Source of the DNA: ZC4RG30 sp965652645
Lineage (GTDB): Bacteria > Pseudomonadota > Gammaproteobacteria > Steroidobacterales > Steroidobacteraceae
DNA length: 24,002 nucleotides
Assembly (NCBI GenBank): GCA_965652645.1
Contig: CBFGXE010000043.1
Span: 1-24,002 of the forward strand
Reading direction: 5' to 3'
Part shown: one piece after another, positions 22,309 through 24,002 of the stretch
Position numbering within the stretch: the stretch's first letter is position 1
Layout: each line of letters opens with the position of its first letter
Made by a program: the position numbers and the translations under genes
The notes under the pieces: model-generated
Seen by the model: the letters and a program-made list of their open reading frames with translations, nothing else
Told to the model about the DNA's origin: nothing
The model's database searches: none

Positions 22309-24002
22309 CTACCGGCTGACCTGGACGCTGGTCCCCCCGCCTGGTCCACCGCCAATGGGGCCACGGGCGCCATTGCCGTTGGAGACGACCTTCACCCAGA
22401 GTGCATCCCGGGCCTTGTAGTAGGCGGTGGCGCTGCTCTTGCGCAGCGCATCCAGGCTGTCCACCGCCGTGCCCGTCTCGGCCCTGGTGAATCCGGGCAG
22501 CTCGAATATCACCCATGAGCCGGCATCCATTTCGTTCAGGGTGAGCGCCAGCGAGGGCCTTTCGGTCTTCACCGTCATCTCCGTGCCGGCGCGCACGGTG
22601 CTCTGCGTGACCGAATAGTCCTTGCCGTTGCGGCTGAGGATCACCGGCGGCTGGGCATTGCCGCCGCGCGGCACGGTGATGGGCGTGACCCCGCCACCGC
22701 CGACTGGCGCGGCTGCACCGAGGGCCGCACCGGCGGCACCCGGGCCGGGTCCTGCACCACCAGGTCCGGCACCGGCGCCAGGTGCGGCGCCACGCGCCGG
22801 TGCTCCACCACGCGCAGGTGCTGCACCTGGACCGGCTCCGCCGCCACGCGGCGGGAAACCACCGCCGCCGAAGGTCAGGCGACCAACGTCGCCCTTGCAG
22901 ATGGCCGCATTCCAGTCGCGCTTGATCTGGCAGGCCTTGTTGTCGGTGGCGATGCTGTCGAACTCGCCGTCGTGGATCAGGATGTAGGAGTCGGGGATGC
23001 CGCCCACCGAACCATCCTTGTCATGGATCACCGAGGTCTTCCAGGCCACGCCGTTCAGGTTGTCATTGCCCCACTTGCGCTCCATCGGCGGGAAATACAC
23101 CGGCTTGGCATTGATGAACTTCGCCTTCTCGATGGCGTTTTCGGTGCTCACGCCGGCGCTGGTGTACATCAGGTAGGAGAGCGCGCCGGTCTTGCGGGTG
23201 GCGTTGTCCTGGTAGTTGCGGAACGTGGTGTTCACCACGTCATGCCGGTAGTCGTAATACTCGTAACCTCGGATGGGGAAGTCCGGCATCATCGGCTTGG
23301 GCAGGCTGCGGCCGTACTTCTTCTCCTCCGGCGTGCGCGGGTTGCCGATGTTCTCGGTCTCGCCCACGAACAGCGAGTCGATCACCAGCGAAGTGAAGGG
23401 ATCGCGTCCGGCAGAGCCGGAGGCATGGGTGTAACCCATGGCATTGTCGGCCACCTTCAGGTTCCTGAAGGTGTGCATCTCGCCGCGGCCCCACACGCCG
23501 CCATTGCGGTTCTTGTAGGCGGTGAGGTTCTCGAACACCGACTCCACCGTCCTGCTGTTCGGATCGGCGGGATTCTCCTTCGGCATGTGGGCATTGCCCG
23601 TGACGCCGAAGGTGTTGTTGGCGTTGATGTTGCGGTCGAACATGAAGCCGTCGTAGTTCGAGTGGGCGACATTGCCCTTGAACTCGCGGATTGGCGTGCG
23701 GCGCGGCCAGATGTTCTTGCTGATCTCCGTGCCTTCGAACTGGCCGTTGGGGTGCTCCGGCAGCGACAGCCAGAAGCCATTGGCGTCGGAGCCGGCGGCC
23801 ACGTTGTCACGGTAGACATTGTCCGGGTTGGTGATCCAGAAGCTGGCCACCGTATTGTCCGAAGGCAGCAGCACGTCCTTCGACTGCTGGCCGCCGTTCC
23901 TGACGGCGTTGCGGTTGTCGTAATCCGGCATCTCCCCGGCCGCCGCCAGGTTGGTCGGCACGCAGGGCTTGGAGGTGTGGCACTTGGTCTGGATGGCCAG
24001 GT
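22309..24002 (-). CDS. CEMIP/G8-type beta-helix protein, partial (5' end outside window)
   Basis: The reading frame is open to the right edge; 563 C-terminal residues are visible. The first part (to about residue 370) looks like a right-handed beta-helix of the CEMIP/TMEM2/PKHD1L1 kind: the segment around SFWITNPDNVYRDNVAAGSDANGFW closely recalls the F-x-I-T-N-P-N-N...N-x-A-A-G-S...G-F-W of those hyaluronan-related proteins, and FKGNVAHSNYDGF and FENLTAYKNRNGGVWGRG are helix-coil repeats. A Gly/Pro/Ala/Arg low-complexity linker (about 60 residues, bases 22690-22869) follows, then a C-terminal beta domain with DAGSWVIFELPGFTRAETGT and SLDALRKSSATAYYKARDALWVKV. It is probably secreted, with a G8 domain beyond the edge. 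The family link is from pattern memory; binding or cleaving a polysaccharide is inference. Confidence 0.75.
   Translation of the reverse strand, partial: LAIQTKCHTSKPCVPTNLAAAGEMPDYDNRNAVRNGGQQSKDVLLPSDNTVASFWITNPDNVYRDNVAAGSDANGFWLSLPEHPNGQFEGTEISKNIWPRRTPIREFKGNVAHSNYDGFMFDRNINANNTFGVTGNAHMPKENPADPNSRTVESVFENLTAYKNRNGGVWGRGEMHTFRNLKVADNAMGYTHASGSAGRDPFTSLVIDSLFVGETENIGNPRTPEEKKYGRSLPKPMMPDFPIRGYEYYDYRHDVVNTTFRNYQDNATRKTGALSYLMYTSAGVSTENAIEKAKFINAKPVYFPPMERKWGNDNLNGVAWKTSVIHDKDGSVGGIPDSYILIHDGEFDSIATDNKACQIKRDWNAAICKGDVGRLTFGGGGFPPRGGGAGPGAAPARGGAPARGAAPGAGAGPGGAGPGPGAAGAALGAAAPVGGGGVTPITVPRGGNAQPPVILSRNGKDYSVTQSTVRAGTEMTVKTERPSLALTLNEMDAGSWVIFELPGFTRAETGTAVDSLDALRKSSATAYYKARDALWVKVVSNGNGARGPIGGGPGGGTSVQVSR

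Noticed and set aside
22690..22869. The GC-rich repetitive stretch as a possible separate minisatellite or CRISPR-like array
   Set aside because: It has no regular repeat-spacer unit and stays in frame within the beta-helix gene, where it encodes a Gly/Pro/Ala linker.

Overview
The window is GC-rich, densely coding DNA from a Gram-negative bacterium. The best fit is a gammaproteobacterium of the Xanthomonadales/Nevskiales/Steroidobacter kind. That placement is inferred from protein flavour: the LptM lipoprotein, a membrane-bound PQQ glucose dehydrogenase, and an RsgA relic of the xanthomonad type. No 16S or other marker is present. There are 20 supported protein genes, one clear pseudogene, no rRNA, tRNA or CRISPR, and no insertion sequence. 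No gap between genes exceeds about 235 bases.

Left arm (1-6634, all minus strand). Six closely spaced genes read leftwards: a serine hydrolase, a VOC/glyoxalase-fold protein, a small membrane protein, the lipoprotein lptM, polA and a Tet-type MFS exporter. Gaps are 30 bases or less, and the membrane protein and lptM overlap as TGATG, so the run may be one transcript. It diverges from a DUF4382 lipoprotein gene (6704-8317, plus) across a 69-base gap that holds an 11+11 bp inverted repeat.

Centre (8333-17222). A second MFS transporter (minus) diverges from a cysteine-rich lipoprotein of unknown function (plus). Then comes a long minus-strand run of periplasmic or envelope redox genes: gcd (PQQ glucose dehydrogenase), a small membrane protein, an OsmC peroxidase, an acidic protein, a beta-propeller protein, a redoxin lipoprotein, and a cytochrome c fused to a copper type II (PHM-like) monooxygenase. 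The last three (13423 down to 10407) look like one cassette. They are the best candidate for a little-described system: the monooxygenase has a full set of copper ligands plus its own heme c.

Right arm (17454-24002). Plus-strand genes are an MscS channel, an MFS transporter overlapping by 4 bp a GIY-YIG-like nuclease gene, then a broken rsgA and a DNA alkylation repair (AlkD-like) gene. RsgA is normally a 30S ribosome assembly GTPase. Here it has a one-base insertion near its start and an internal deletion that removes most of the G domain. A strong minus-strand terminator (22252-22286) ends a gene that runs off the right edge. Its partial product resembles the beta-helix of CEMIP/TMEM2-type G8 proteins, with a Gly/Pro/Ala-rich linker and a C-terminal domain.
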